DNA of 5,647 nucleotides from Actinomycetes bacterium (GTDB lineage Bacteria; Actinomycetota; Actinomycetes; Actinomycetales; Demequinaceae): contig JAEYYZ010000130.1 of the NCBI GenBank assembly GCA_023428185.1, positions 1 through 5,647 of the forward strand, given 5' to 3'. A program made the translations under genes and the position numbers. A model generated the notes under the pieces. That model did no database searches and was not told the DNA's origin. It worked only from the letters and a program-made list of their open reading frames with translations. Shown here in pieces: positions 1 through 5,445 of the stretch (position 1 is its first letter; each line of letters starts with the position of its first letter).

Positions 1-899
1 CGGCGGGCACGCGGGCCGACGTCGTGCACGACGACGGCGAGTGGGCGATCGAGATGAAGTGGGACGGCTACCGCGCGATCGCGACGACGCGCGGCGGGGC
101 CGTCACCCTGACGAGCCGGGGTGGCAAGGACCTCACGGCGACGTTCCCGGAGCTGACGGCGCTCGCGGACGCCGTCGCCGGGGACGCGGTGCTTGACGGG
201 GAGATCGTCGCGCTGGACGCGAGCGGGCGGCCGGACTTCTCGCTCCTGCAGCGGCGCGCGGGCGGCGACGGGGCGGAGGCGCCGGTCAAGCTGCTGCTGT
301 TCGACGTGCTCGAGGCGGACGGGCGGTCCCTGCTGGAGGAGCCGTACGCGGCGCGGCGCGAGGTGCTCGAGGGTCTCGTGACGGGCGGGGACCTCGTCGA
401 CGTGCCGCCGGTGTTCGACGGTGACGTGGACGAGGCGTTCGCGACCAGCCGGCGGCTGGGGCTGGAGGGCGTGGTCGCCAAGCGCACGGACTCCCCCTAC
501 CGGCCGGGCCGGCGCATGTCCGCGTGGGTCAAGTTGAAGCACGCGCTCCACGAGGAGGTCGTGGTGGTGGGGTGGCGGCCGGGGAGGGGCGGGCGGTCGA
601 GGTCGATCGGGTCGCTGCTGGTCGCGGTGCCCGACGGCGACGGGTTGCGTTACGCGGGCCGGGTGGGGACGGGCTTCACGGACCGGCAGCTCCGCGAGAT
701 CGCGGAGCGTCTGCGCCGCATCCCGCGGGCCACCCCGCCGGTCGGGGACGTGCCGCGCGACGTGGCGGCGGACGCCCACTGGGTCACCGCGAAGTACGTC
801 GCAGAGGTCGAGCACGGGGGGTGGACCGGGGAGCGGCGGCTGCGCCACGCGCGCTGGCGGGGCTGGCGGGAGGACAAGACCGTCGCCGACCTGCGGTGA
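1..899 (+). CDS. ATP-dependent DNA ligase (LigC/LigD ligase domain), 5'-truncated
   Basis: Seals nicks and double-strand breaks in DNA by lysine adenylation from ATP; in actinobacteria this class works in the nucleoid with Ku in non-homologous end joining. The reading frame is open to the left edge (from base 3), so the true start is outside the window; the GTG at 24 is unlikely to be the start because the catalytic motif follows within 12 codons. Seen, counting from 24: motif I KWDG with adenylated Lys12 and Arg17, LDGEIV at 57-62, FDVL at 93-96, motif IV EGVVAK at 148-153, motif V WVKLK at 168-172, then an OB-fold domain with the typical GRVGTGF stretch near 212-218. The C-terminal tail around WRGWREDK is usual for the family. 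All catalytic motifs are intact. It could be a stand-alone LigC-like ligase missing only a few residues, or the C-terminal part of a polymerase-nuclease-ligase LigD; the window cannot decide. Its stop lies three bases from the stop of the converging nuclease gene. Confidence 0.93.
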   Translation, partial: AGTRADVVHDDGEWAIEMKWDGYRAIATTRGGAVTLTSRGGKDLTATFPELTALADAVAGDAVLDGEIVALDASGRPDFSLLQRRAGGDGAEAPVKLLLFDVLEADGRSLLEEPYAARREVLEGLVTGGDLVDVPPVFDGDVDEAFATSRRLGLEGVVAKRTDSPYRPGRRMSAWVKLKHALHEEVVVVGWRPGRGGRSRSIGSLLVAVPDGDGLRYAGRVGTGFTDRQLREIAERLRRIPRATPPVGDVPRDVAADAHWVTAKYVAEVEHGGWTGERRLRHARWRGWREDKTVADLR

Positions 900-902
900 G
901 CG

Positions 903-1802
903 TCAGGACTGGCGCGCGAAGCGCTCCCAACGCCAGGCGAGGGCGTCGCGGTCGGGGCGGTCGGCGGGGCGTACGGGGAGCTCCAGGGTTCGCCCGTGCA
1001 TCTCCTGCAGGCCGTGCTTGAGCATCGGGCCGTCGACCTCATCGAGCAGTTCGCGGTTGACGGCCACGCGGTGGTCGGGGCTGACGCCGAGCAGGTTCTG
1101 GTCGTAGGCGGCGTGGTGGATCTTGCACAGAGCCAGGCCGTTGGGGGTGGCCGGGACGCCGAGGGGTTCGGTGTCCGGGACGATGTGCGCCGCATCGAGC
1201 AAGGAACCGTGGCGCAGCGAGCACACGGCGCAACGGGTCCGGTAGGCGAGCAGCACCCGGGTGCGGAAGGCCGGCTGGTGCAGGCGCTGCCTGGCCAGCC
1301 GGCGGGCGTACTCGCGCTGCGGCAGGGCGAGCTCACGGATATCGCCCATGTACCGGAACGCCTCGTCCAACGCGACGGTGACGTACCGCTCGGCGGGGTG
1401 GTCGTCGACCACGTACACCGGGTGCACCGGGGTGTAGATGTTCGGCTGCTCCTTGCGGAACAGGATCAGCGGCATCCCCGTGCGCCAGGCGTTGCGGAGC
1501 TTGCGGTTGTCGCCCGCGTCCGGGTCCCCGTCGCGGTAGGCGTAGTGGAGGAAGCCGTCGGCCGACTCGACGTCGTCGTAGGGGCCCGATGCCGAGGAGA
1601 CGATCGCCAGGGTGGAGGTGAACGACGCCGGGTTGCGGATCCCGCGGGAGAAGTCGATCAGGGGGAGGTCGACGCCGTCGTGACGGAAGCCCAGCAGCTC
1701 GGACCGGTGCAGGAAACCGCCGTTGGCCGCGGCCCGTTCCGCGACCCAGGCCATGATCGCCTCGCGGAGCGCGAGTTCGACGGCGGAGTCGACGGGGGCC
1801 AT
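903..1802 (-). CDS. HNH endonuclease with N-terminal PUA/SRA-like domain, putative restriction enzyme
   Basis: A 299-residue predicted DNA-cutting enzyme. The C-terminal half matches the HNH_2 type: a CxxC pair (Cys191, Cys194), the DAAH core with general-base His206, Asn221 in PNGLAL, then Cys226 and His229/His230. Two cysteines plus CxxH look like a zinc-binding treble clef, and all expected catalytic residues are present. Residues about 1-40 look like a small helical or winged-helix segment. Residues about 44-135 (DFSRGIRNP, then GPYDDV, then a charged DGDP stretch, then MPLILF) resemble the PUA/SRA-like modules that read modified bases in type IV restriction enzymes; this is a recalled similarity, not a search result. 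The ATG at 1802 is well supported because an in-frame stop lies four codons upstream; no strong Shine-Dalgarno is seen. No methylase or other restriction gene is adjacent, so a modification-dependent (type IV) role is more likely than a classical R-M role. GC content matches the ligase side. Alternative: a generic HNH nuclease of unknown target. Confidence 0.85.
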   Translation of the reverse strand: MAPVDSAVELALREAIMAWVAERAAANGGFLHRSELLGFRHDGVDLPLIDFSRGIRNPASFTSTLAIVSSASGPYDDVESADGFLHYAYRDGDPDAGDNRKLRNAWRTGMPLILFRKEQPNIYTPVHPVYVVDDHPAERYVTVALDEAFRYMGDIRELALPQREYARRLARQRLHQPAFRTRVLLAYRTRCAVCSLRHGSLLDAAHIVPDTEPLGVPATPNGLALCKIHHAAYDQNLLGVSPDHRVAVNRELLDEVDGPMLKHGLQEMHGRTLELPVRPADRPDRDALAWRWERFARQS

Positions 1803-1860
1803 GGGCGAAGCTCACCAGGTCCGGCCGGCCGGGGGCAAGGGGTGGGGTGACGTGCAGCAC

Positions 1861-1886
1861 ATCGCCCGCGCCCCGGGGGGTGCGAT
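1861..1886. other. GC-rich inverted repeat in the intergenic region
   Basis: Five-base arms ATCGC (1861-1865) and GCGAT (1882-1886) enclose a C-run/G-run core. An alternative nested pairing is GCGCCCC (1868-1874) with GGGGTGC (1877-1883), whose two-base gap means the inner pairs would have to open. It sits between the divergently placed nuclease start and the tRNA promoter, overlapping the latter's -35 box. There is no T-tract on either side, so it does not look like an intrinsic terminator. It could be an operator or a chance product of high GC. Confidence 0.25.
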
Positions 1887-1916
1887 TGTGCTCCGCGGCC
1901 CCGGACACGGTATCCT
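1886..1916 (+). promoter_or_regulatory. Candidate promoter of the tRNA-Arg gene
   Basis: A -35-like TTGTGC (1886-1891) and a -10-like TATCCT (1911-1916) are separated by 19 bases. The -10 fits the TAnnnT form common in actinobacteria; the spacer is about two bases longer than ideal. Transcription would start near 1923, giving a leader of about 17 bases before the tRNA at 1940, a usual layout for a single tRNA gene. The position supports it more than the match quality does. Confidence 0.45.
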
Positions 1917-1939
1917 CGCTCGCGGCCCGAAACGGCCAT

Positions 1940-2012
1940 GCGCCCGTAGCTCAACGGATAGAGCATCTGACTACGGATCAGAAGGTTGGGGGTTCGAATC
2001 CCTCCGGGCGCG
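1940..2012 (+). tRNA. tRNA-Arg (anticodon ACG)
   Basis: A complete 73-base cloverleaf. The acceptor stem GCGCCCG (1940-1946) pairs perfectly with CGGGCGC (2005-2011), followed by discriminator G2012. The D-arm is GCTC/GAGC, the anticodon stem TCTGA/TCAGA encloses loop CTACGGA with anticodon ACG at 1973-1975, and the T-arm GGGGG/CCCTC encloses TTCGAAT with one G-U pair. A34 would normally be deaminated to inosine so that the tRNA reads CGU, CGC and CGA arginine codons. CCA is not encoded (GCA follows), as is common in actinobacteria, so it is added after transcription. The gene stands alone and marks a clear composition boundary: DNA to the left is much richer in GC than DNA to the right. tRNA 3' ends are frequent integration sites, but no second copy of this 3' end is seen in the window. 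Confidence 0.97.
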
Positions 2013-2025
2013 CAGTGACAGACGG

Positions 2026-2054
2026 TTGGCAGTGTTGTCCTACTCCGCTACCCT
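2026..2054 (+). promoter_or_regulatory. Candidate promoter of the surface protein gene
   Basis: TTGGCA (2026-2031, five of six to TTGACA) and TACCCT (2049-2054, TAnnnT form) are spaced by 17 bases, the ideal distance. Transcription would begin near 2061 and leave a short leader of about 17 bases that already holds the ribosome binding site. The gene could also be reached by read-through from the tRNA 65 bases upstream, since no terminator is visible between them. Confidence 0.55.
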
Positions 2055-2066
2055 CTCTTCAGAACC

Positions 2067-2073
2067 GAGGGAG
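2067..2073 (+). promoter_or_regulatory. Ribosome binding site that fixes the start of the surface protein
   Basis: GAGGGAG lies four bases before the ATG at 2078. The same frame is open upstream to 1847 with an earlier ATG, but that extension would run through the tRNA gene, so this site and the signal peptide right after the ATG settle the start at 2078. Confidence 0.75.
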
Positions 2074-2077
2074 CCTC

Positions 2078-2155
2078 ATGATCACGTCGCGTACGCGTCG
2101 AACTGCTTATGCCGCCACTGCGGTAGTGGCGGTCGGAATTGGTCTCGCTGGCTGC
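2078..2155 (+). other. Lipoprotein signal peptide and lipobox
   Basis: Codes for residues 1-26 of the surface protein. The basic start RTRR, the alanine/valine-rich core and the LAG-Cys box match the signal peptidase II substrate pattern; Cys26 is at 2153-2155. If used, the mature N-terminus would be a diacylglyceryl-cysteine in the membrane outer leaflet. A signal peptidase I site is less convincing because Leu, not a small residue, sits at -3. Confidence 0.75.
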
Positions 2156-3181
2156 GAACTCGTGAATCCCGACTTCACGATCTCCTGCACGGACGCGGTG
2201 CTCACGGCAGACACCGGGACGTACTCTGTGGACAACAACGGGAACGGCACGCAGACCATAGTGGTGCGGGTTTTTGACGGTCAAGGGAACTTGCTGGTTT
2301 CGTCGCAGTCCACTGGAACCGTAGGTAACGGAGGGTCGGTAAACTCCACTTACACGTTCACGACTGCCCCTGTTGCCAACCCCATTACTGCTGAAGTGTG
2401 GTCAGCCGCAGGGGCGGACCTCGCTGTCGACACCGTGTGGTTTTCGGAGGTCGGCACGTGCGCGACTATTCCCGCCCAGGGGGACGTCCAATCTGATTCA
2501 GGCGACTACACCACCTCAACTACGCCAACTTTCACCGTGGATTTCAACGAGGACGTGACGGGCTTTGACGCGGCAGATGTAGTGCTGGGTGGGACGGCAG
2601 GGCCGACTGGCGCGACGGTCACTCCAGTGAGCGCGTCCGTGTACACAGTTACCATCACGGGTGTCGCATCCGAGGGCACTGTCACGGTTGATATTCCCGC
2701 TGCGGCTGCCACTAACGGTGACAGCCTTGCCACGCTCGCGTCGCAAACCGCGACGGTGACATACGACGTGACTCCCCCTGATTCCCCTGCGATAGCGCGA
2801 GCCGGTGGCCAGAGTGCATCGACGAGTTCGTTGCCCATCACATTCACACTCACTTTTGCTGAGGCGCCCGTTGGCTTTGACGTGAGCGACGTAGTTCCGT
2901 CGTCAGGCACGGCCGCCATGTCTGGCTCAGGAACTTCCTGGACGGTGTCGGTTTCAGGCGCCGTCGCCGATGGTCCGGTGACCATTTCGATTCCAGCCGG
3001 AGTGTTTACTGACGCCGCAGGCAATGCCAATGCCAGCCCCACTGTGAGCCCTACGGTGTTCTACACGGGCACGTTGCCGGCCACTGGCGCAGCGTCTGAA
3101 TCCGCCGCTATCTCATCGATCATGTTGATCATGCTCGGCATGGGGCTCGTAGCACTGGGACGCAAGCGCCGTACCGTCTAA
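2078..3181 (+). CDS. Secreted Ig-like surface protein with both lipobox and LPXTG sorting signal
   Basis: A 367-residue exported protein of unknown specific function, probably an envelope-anchored binding or spacer protein. Residues 1-25 form a signal peptide: positive n-region with RTRR, hydrophobic stretch 10-24, and a perfect lipobox LAGC with Cys26. Residues 27-130 form a first beta-rich domain bounded by Cys37 and Cys128, which could make a disulfide. Residues about 151-230 and 252-330 are two tandem bacterial Ig-like modules sharing the pattern GFDxxDVV (162-169 and 266-273), beta strands, and an IPA motif near the end. The C-terminus has LPATG (333-337), a hydrophobic segment (about 344-361) and the tail RKRR, the complete sortase signal. 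Having both a lipobox and LPXTG is unusual, because either alone fixes a protein to membrane or wall. Base composition is lower in GC than the left genes, and rare ATA codons occur. It ends 12 bases before the converging stop of the membrane pseudokinase. No catalytic motif is seen, and no sortase gene lies in the window. Confidence 0.85.
   Translation: MITSRTRRTAYAATAVVAVGIGLAGCELVNPDFTISCTDAVLTADTGTYSVDNNGNGTQTIVVRVFDGQGNLLVSSQSTGTVGNGGSVNSTYTFTTAPVANPITAEVWSAAGADLAVDTVWFSEVGTCATIPAQGDVQSDSGDYTTSTTPTFTVDFNEDVTGFDAADVVLGGTAGPTGATVTPVSASVYTVTITGVASEGTVTVDIPAAAATNGDSLATLASQTATVTYDVTPPDSPAIARAGGQSASTSSLPITFTLTFAEAPVGFDVSDVVPSSGTAAMSGSGTSWTVSVSGAVADGPVTISIPAGVFTDAAGNANASPTVSPTVFYTGTLPATGAASESAAISSIMLIMLGMGLVALGRKRRTV
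2528..3067 (+). repeat. Tandem pair of Ig-like modules (protein-level repeat)
   Basis: Two diverged copies, residues about 151-230 and 252-330, can be aligned through TFTVDF/TFTLTF, GFDAADVV/GFDVSDVV, YTVTITG/WTVSVSG, VTVDIPA/VTISIPA. The offset is about 104 residues. The second copy holds the sequence TDAAGN typical of bacterial Ig-like domains; in the first the equivalent is shorter. The DNA is diverged enough that this is an old duplication, not a recent one. Confidence 0.7.
3074..3178 (+). other. LPXTG cell-wall sorting signal
   Basis: Codes for residues 333-367: LPATG, a hydrophobic membrane segment and the basic tail RKRRTV. Sortase would cut between Thr and Gly and join the protein to the peptidoglycan cross-bridge. 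All three required parts are in the right order and spacing at the very C-terminus. Confidence 0.88.
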
Positions 3182-3193
3182 GCAGCGTCGACG

Positions 3194-4240
3194 TCACTCG
3201 GAGATGGGCGTTCCATGGGCGTCGAGTTCGAGCCGTTCGCTATGTACCGGGCTTGTGGACACAATTGACACTGCTACGTCCCGGCCCTTGGGATGCAGGC
3301 GCACCGTCACGGAGCCGCCGTCTGTGCGGTCCAAAGTGGTCACTACAAAGCTCGTGACTTTGGCCATTGCATCGGCCGATGCCAGCGGTTCGCCACGATC
3401 ATCCAAGAGGGTCACGTCTACGCCTCGGTCGCGAGCCGACGTTGCGGCAGCCTCGATGACTGGAGTGGCAAGACTGCGCCCGCGCACTCCGTCACGGAGT
3501 AGAGCTTCTGCCGCGCGATACTCCTTGCGTTCCTCTGGAGTTGGTAGTCGCTCGTTGCGGGCGATCCGCTCCAACAGGGGTCCGGCGCTCGCCTGCAACT
3601 CAAGTACGCGTTGACGGCGAATGTCCACGGCCGCTGTGGCAGCGGCTGTTTCCATGGCGCCATCCAGGGCCTTGTCCTCGTAGTCGTTGATGGTGCGTGC
3701 TGAACGACGCAAGAAGATCCCAAAGAGGGTTGCCACAAAGAGGATTGCGGCGTGGGTGTCGAGTAGGTAAACCGCGGCGAGCGCGGACCGCCCCGAGGTC
3801 AATGCCCACGCAAAGGTACCGGCTGCCATGAGAACGTATGCGAGCCACGCCAGCCCCGCGCGTCGGCGCAAGGCAAGAAAGAACAGCAACCAGGTGTTTG
3901 CACCTAAGTGCCAACTGGCCCTGCCCACTTGCGCGACATCGGGCAACTGGAACGCCACGAGCAACGTGGAGATTGCCACCGCTGCCACCACCGCGAGCCC
4001 CCACTTGAGCGGAAACGGGTCCGGGTGGTCAAGCACCAACAGAATGGAGGCTGCATTGACGACCATGACGGCGATGACTGGCGGCCACCACAGCTTGACT
4101 TCGTCGATGGTGGCGTAGGTGAACAAGAAGTTCGACACGATGAAAAGCACCAAGATGCTGCGCGCACCATCGCTACTGAGCCCAATAAGGCGGGACGAGT
4201 CGGTGGGGACGATGCGGTCGCGGGTCACTTCAGTGCTCAT
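3194..4240 (-). CDS. Six-TM membrane protein with degenerate histidine-kinase ATPase domain (pseudokinase partner)
   Basis: A 348-residue protein, probably a non-catalytic partner of the upstream sensor kinase. About six hydrophobic segments (near 27-44, 52-70, 78-97, 113-124, 130-147, 154-176) are followed by a cytoplasmic part of about 170 residues. Its helical linker (180-260) has no clear phospho-acceptor His in an H-box context. Residues about 262-330 keep the alternating strands of an HATPase fold (GVDVTLLDD, then SVTVRLHPKG, DVAVSIV), but the N-box Asn, the DNGxG loop and the GGGT loop present in the neighbour are all missing; where DNGRGF should be, the sequence reads VSTSPVHS. ATP binding is therefore unlikely. 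The start is placed at ATG 4240, which overlaps the kinase stop as ATGA and follows a CGAGG box by five bases; an upstream in-frame TTG at 4255 is less likely. Its job is inferred from order and fold: a regulator, co-sensor or scaffold in the signalling unit. It could also be a fast-evolving kinase that I fail to align. Confidence 0.8.
   Translation of the reverse strand: MSTEVTRDRIVPTDSSRLIGLSSDGARSILVLFIVSNFLFTYATIDEVKLWWPPVIAVMVVNAASILLVLDHPDPFPLKWGLAVVAAVAISTLLVAFQLPDVAQVGRASWHLGANTWLLFFLALRRRAGLAWLAYVLMAAGTFAWALTSGRSALAAVYLLDTHAAILFVATLFGIFLRRSARTINDYEDKALDGAMETAAATAAVDIRRQRVLELQASAGPLLERIARNERLPTPEERKEYRAAEALLRDGVRGRSLATPVIEAAATSARDRGVDVTLLDDRGEPLASADAMAKVTSFVVTTLDRTDGGSVTVRLHPKGRDVAVSIVSTSPVHSERLELDAHGTPISE
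4237..4240 (-). other. ATGA stop/start overlap joining kinase and pseudokinase
   Basis: On the minus strand the start ATG (4240-4238) shares bases with the kinase stop TGA (4239-4237). Such overlaps usually mean reinitiation by the same ribosome and fixed ratios of the two products, supporting a physical partnership. Confidence 0.8.
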
Positions 4241-5445
4241 GACGGCCTCGTCCAAGAGAGGACAACCGAGGTTCCGCCGCCCGGCCGCGACTGGATAGTC
4301 GCTCGGCCGCCATCGACAAGTTCCATACGGTCCACAATCGACAATCTGATCCCCAACCTCCGAGATGCCACTTGGCGTGGGTTGAACCCGCGCCCGTTGT
4401 CACTCACAGCTACCGTGACGCCATGCGGCTCCACCGCGGCGGTGACCGCTCGTTGCACGGAAGCCCCGTTGCCTGACGCGTGGCGAATGCTATTGCGCAG
4501 GGCCTCGGCAAGGGCGTCGGTGATGGCGGACACCACCTCGGCGGGCACGTTGCTCGCCGCCACCTGGTCACGCTCCACCTCAGTTTCGGGGCTCAAGGCG
4601 TACACCACTTCTTGTACTGCCGCAAGGAACTCTTCCTCGTCGTACTCGCGGGCGGCAGCGTCGTGGACCTCGAGCGTCGCGATAGAAGCCAATGCCACTC
4701 GCGCCTGGTCGGGAAGGGTCGCGGGAGGGTTCTCTCTGGATGCCGTGAGCAACACCGACATGATGTCGTCGTGAACCATGGCATTGATGCGAGTCTCTTC
4801 GCGTTCTCGCGTGCGCGTAGCCGCGCCACGTGATGCCTGTTCACGTGCCAACTCACTCGCTCGGTCTTGGCGATCTGCGGCCTTCATCACCGCAATGGTG
4901 GCTGCGAGCAGAATCACGGCGAACTCGGTTGAACCCACGGCATCCAACAGGCTGGCTCGGCCCGAGTCTGGGCGCACCATCAGTTGTGCCCAGCCGATGA
5001 TGGGCCCTTGGGCAATCGCGTAAAGCCACACCAGCCGGTTTTGCCACACCACGCCGGCGATCATCGCGTGCAAGGCGTGAATGCCTTGGAACCACGGCAC
5101 TTGGTGATCTAGGAGGTGCTCGTCGAGCATTGCGTAGGGGAACAGCGCCATGCTGGCGAGGAACACGATGACAGTGCCACCTGCGATGGCGCGCATCGTT
5201 TCTCGCGGCACAAACCAGGTGAAGATTCCCAACAAAACTGGCATCACTACAGCCACAAAGACCAGAAAGAGCGCGAACCAACTCATGAGTTGCGGGCTCT
5301 GCCCTTGAATCCCCGCGGTGCCGGGGTAGAGCAGTATTCCGTAGACCACCCCCGCTATACCGATCGCTATCCAGAAGACGCGTTCTAGTCGAGCGCGAGC
5401 AGTGTTCCCGCTCACACGGTCAAGTGGTGCTTCGGTGGGCGTCAC
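4237..5445 (-). CDS. Membrane sensor histidine kinase
   Basis: A 402-residue two-component sensor. It would autophosphorylate on His using ATP and pass the phosphate to a response regulator, most likely the LuxR-type protein encoded just upstream. About six hydrophobic segments (near 23-42, 54-78, 86-104, 121-137, 138-156, 173-189) have very short external loops and no large extracellular domain, suggesting sensing in or at the membrane. A charged coiled segment (190-220, with RTREREETR) leads to an H-box with His225 in MVHDDIMSVLL, resembling the LuxR-associated kinase class (HisKA_3-like) but not its standard sequence. The N-box has Glu314, Asn318 and His322; G1 is DNGRGF (349-354); G2 includes LGI (364-366) and GGGT (389-392). 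The ATPase core is thus intact. The start GTG at 5445 overlaps the preceding stop as GTGA; no strong Shine-Dalgarno is seen, in keeping with translational coupling. The stimulus cannot be told from sequence. Confidence 0.9.
   Translation of the reverse strand: MTPTEAPLDRVSGNTARARLERVFWIAIGIAGVVYGILLYPGTAGIQGQSPQLMSWFALFLVFVAVVMPVLLGIFTWFVPRETMRAIAGGTVIVFLASMALFPYAMLDEHLLDHQVPWFQGIHALHAMIAGVVWQNRLVWLYAIAQGPIIGWAQLMVRPDSGRASLLDAVGSTEFAVILLAATIAVMKAADRQDRASELAREQASRGAATRTREREETRINAMVHDDIMSVLLTASRENPPATLPDQARVALASIATLEVHDAAAREYDEEEFLAAVQEVVYALSPETEVERDQVAASNVPAEVVSAITDALAEALRNSIRHASGNGASVQRAVTAAVEPHGVTVAVSDNGRGFNPRQVASRRLGIRLSIVDRMELVDGGRATIQSRPGGGTSVVLSWTRPS
5442..5445 (-). other. GTGA stop/start overlap joining LuxR regulator and kinase
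   Basis: The kinase start GTG (5445-5443) overlaps the regulator stop TGA (5444-5442). This supports one operon running right to left with the promoter outside the window. Confidence 0.75.

Noticed and set aside
650..1336. Minus-strand frame spanning ligase and nuclease ends
   Set aside because: Serine/arginine/proline-rich low-complexity translation typical of an out-of-frame read of high-GC genes on both strands.
996..1850. Long open frame on the plus strand opposite the nuclease gene
   Set aside because: It is a shadow of the high-GC nuclease gene; the protein has no recognisable motif and the minus-strand frame holds a full HNH centre.
1847..2077. N-terminal extension of the surface protein reading frame up to an ATG at 1847
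   Set aside because: It would translate through the tRNA-Arg gene and put the signal peptide in the middle of the protein. A good ribosome binding site and the signal peptide support ATG 2078.
4241..4255. TTG start five codons upstream for the pseudokinase gene
   Set aside because: The ATG at 4240 overlaps the kinase stop as ATGA and has a CGAGG box five bases upstream; the TTG has no comparable support.
3908..4774. Plus-strand frame opposite the two membrane sensor genes
   Set aside because: No domain pattern, and it covers the opposite strand of two genes whose motifs and overlaps are clear.
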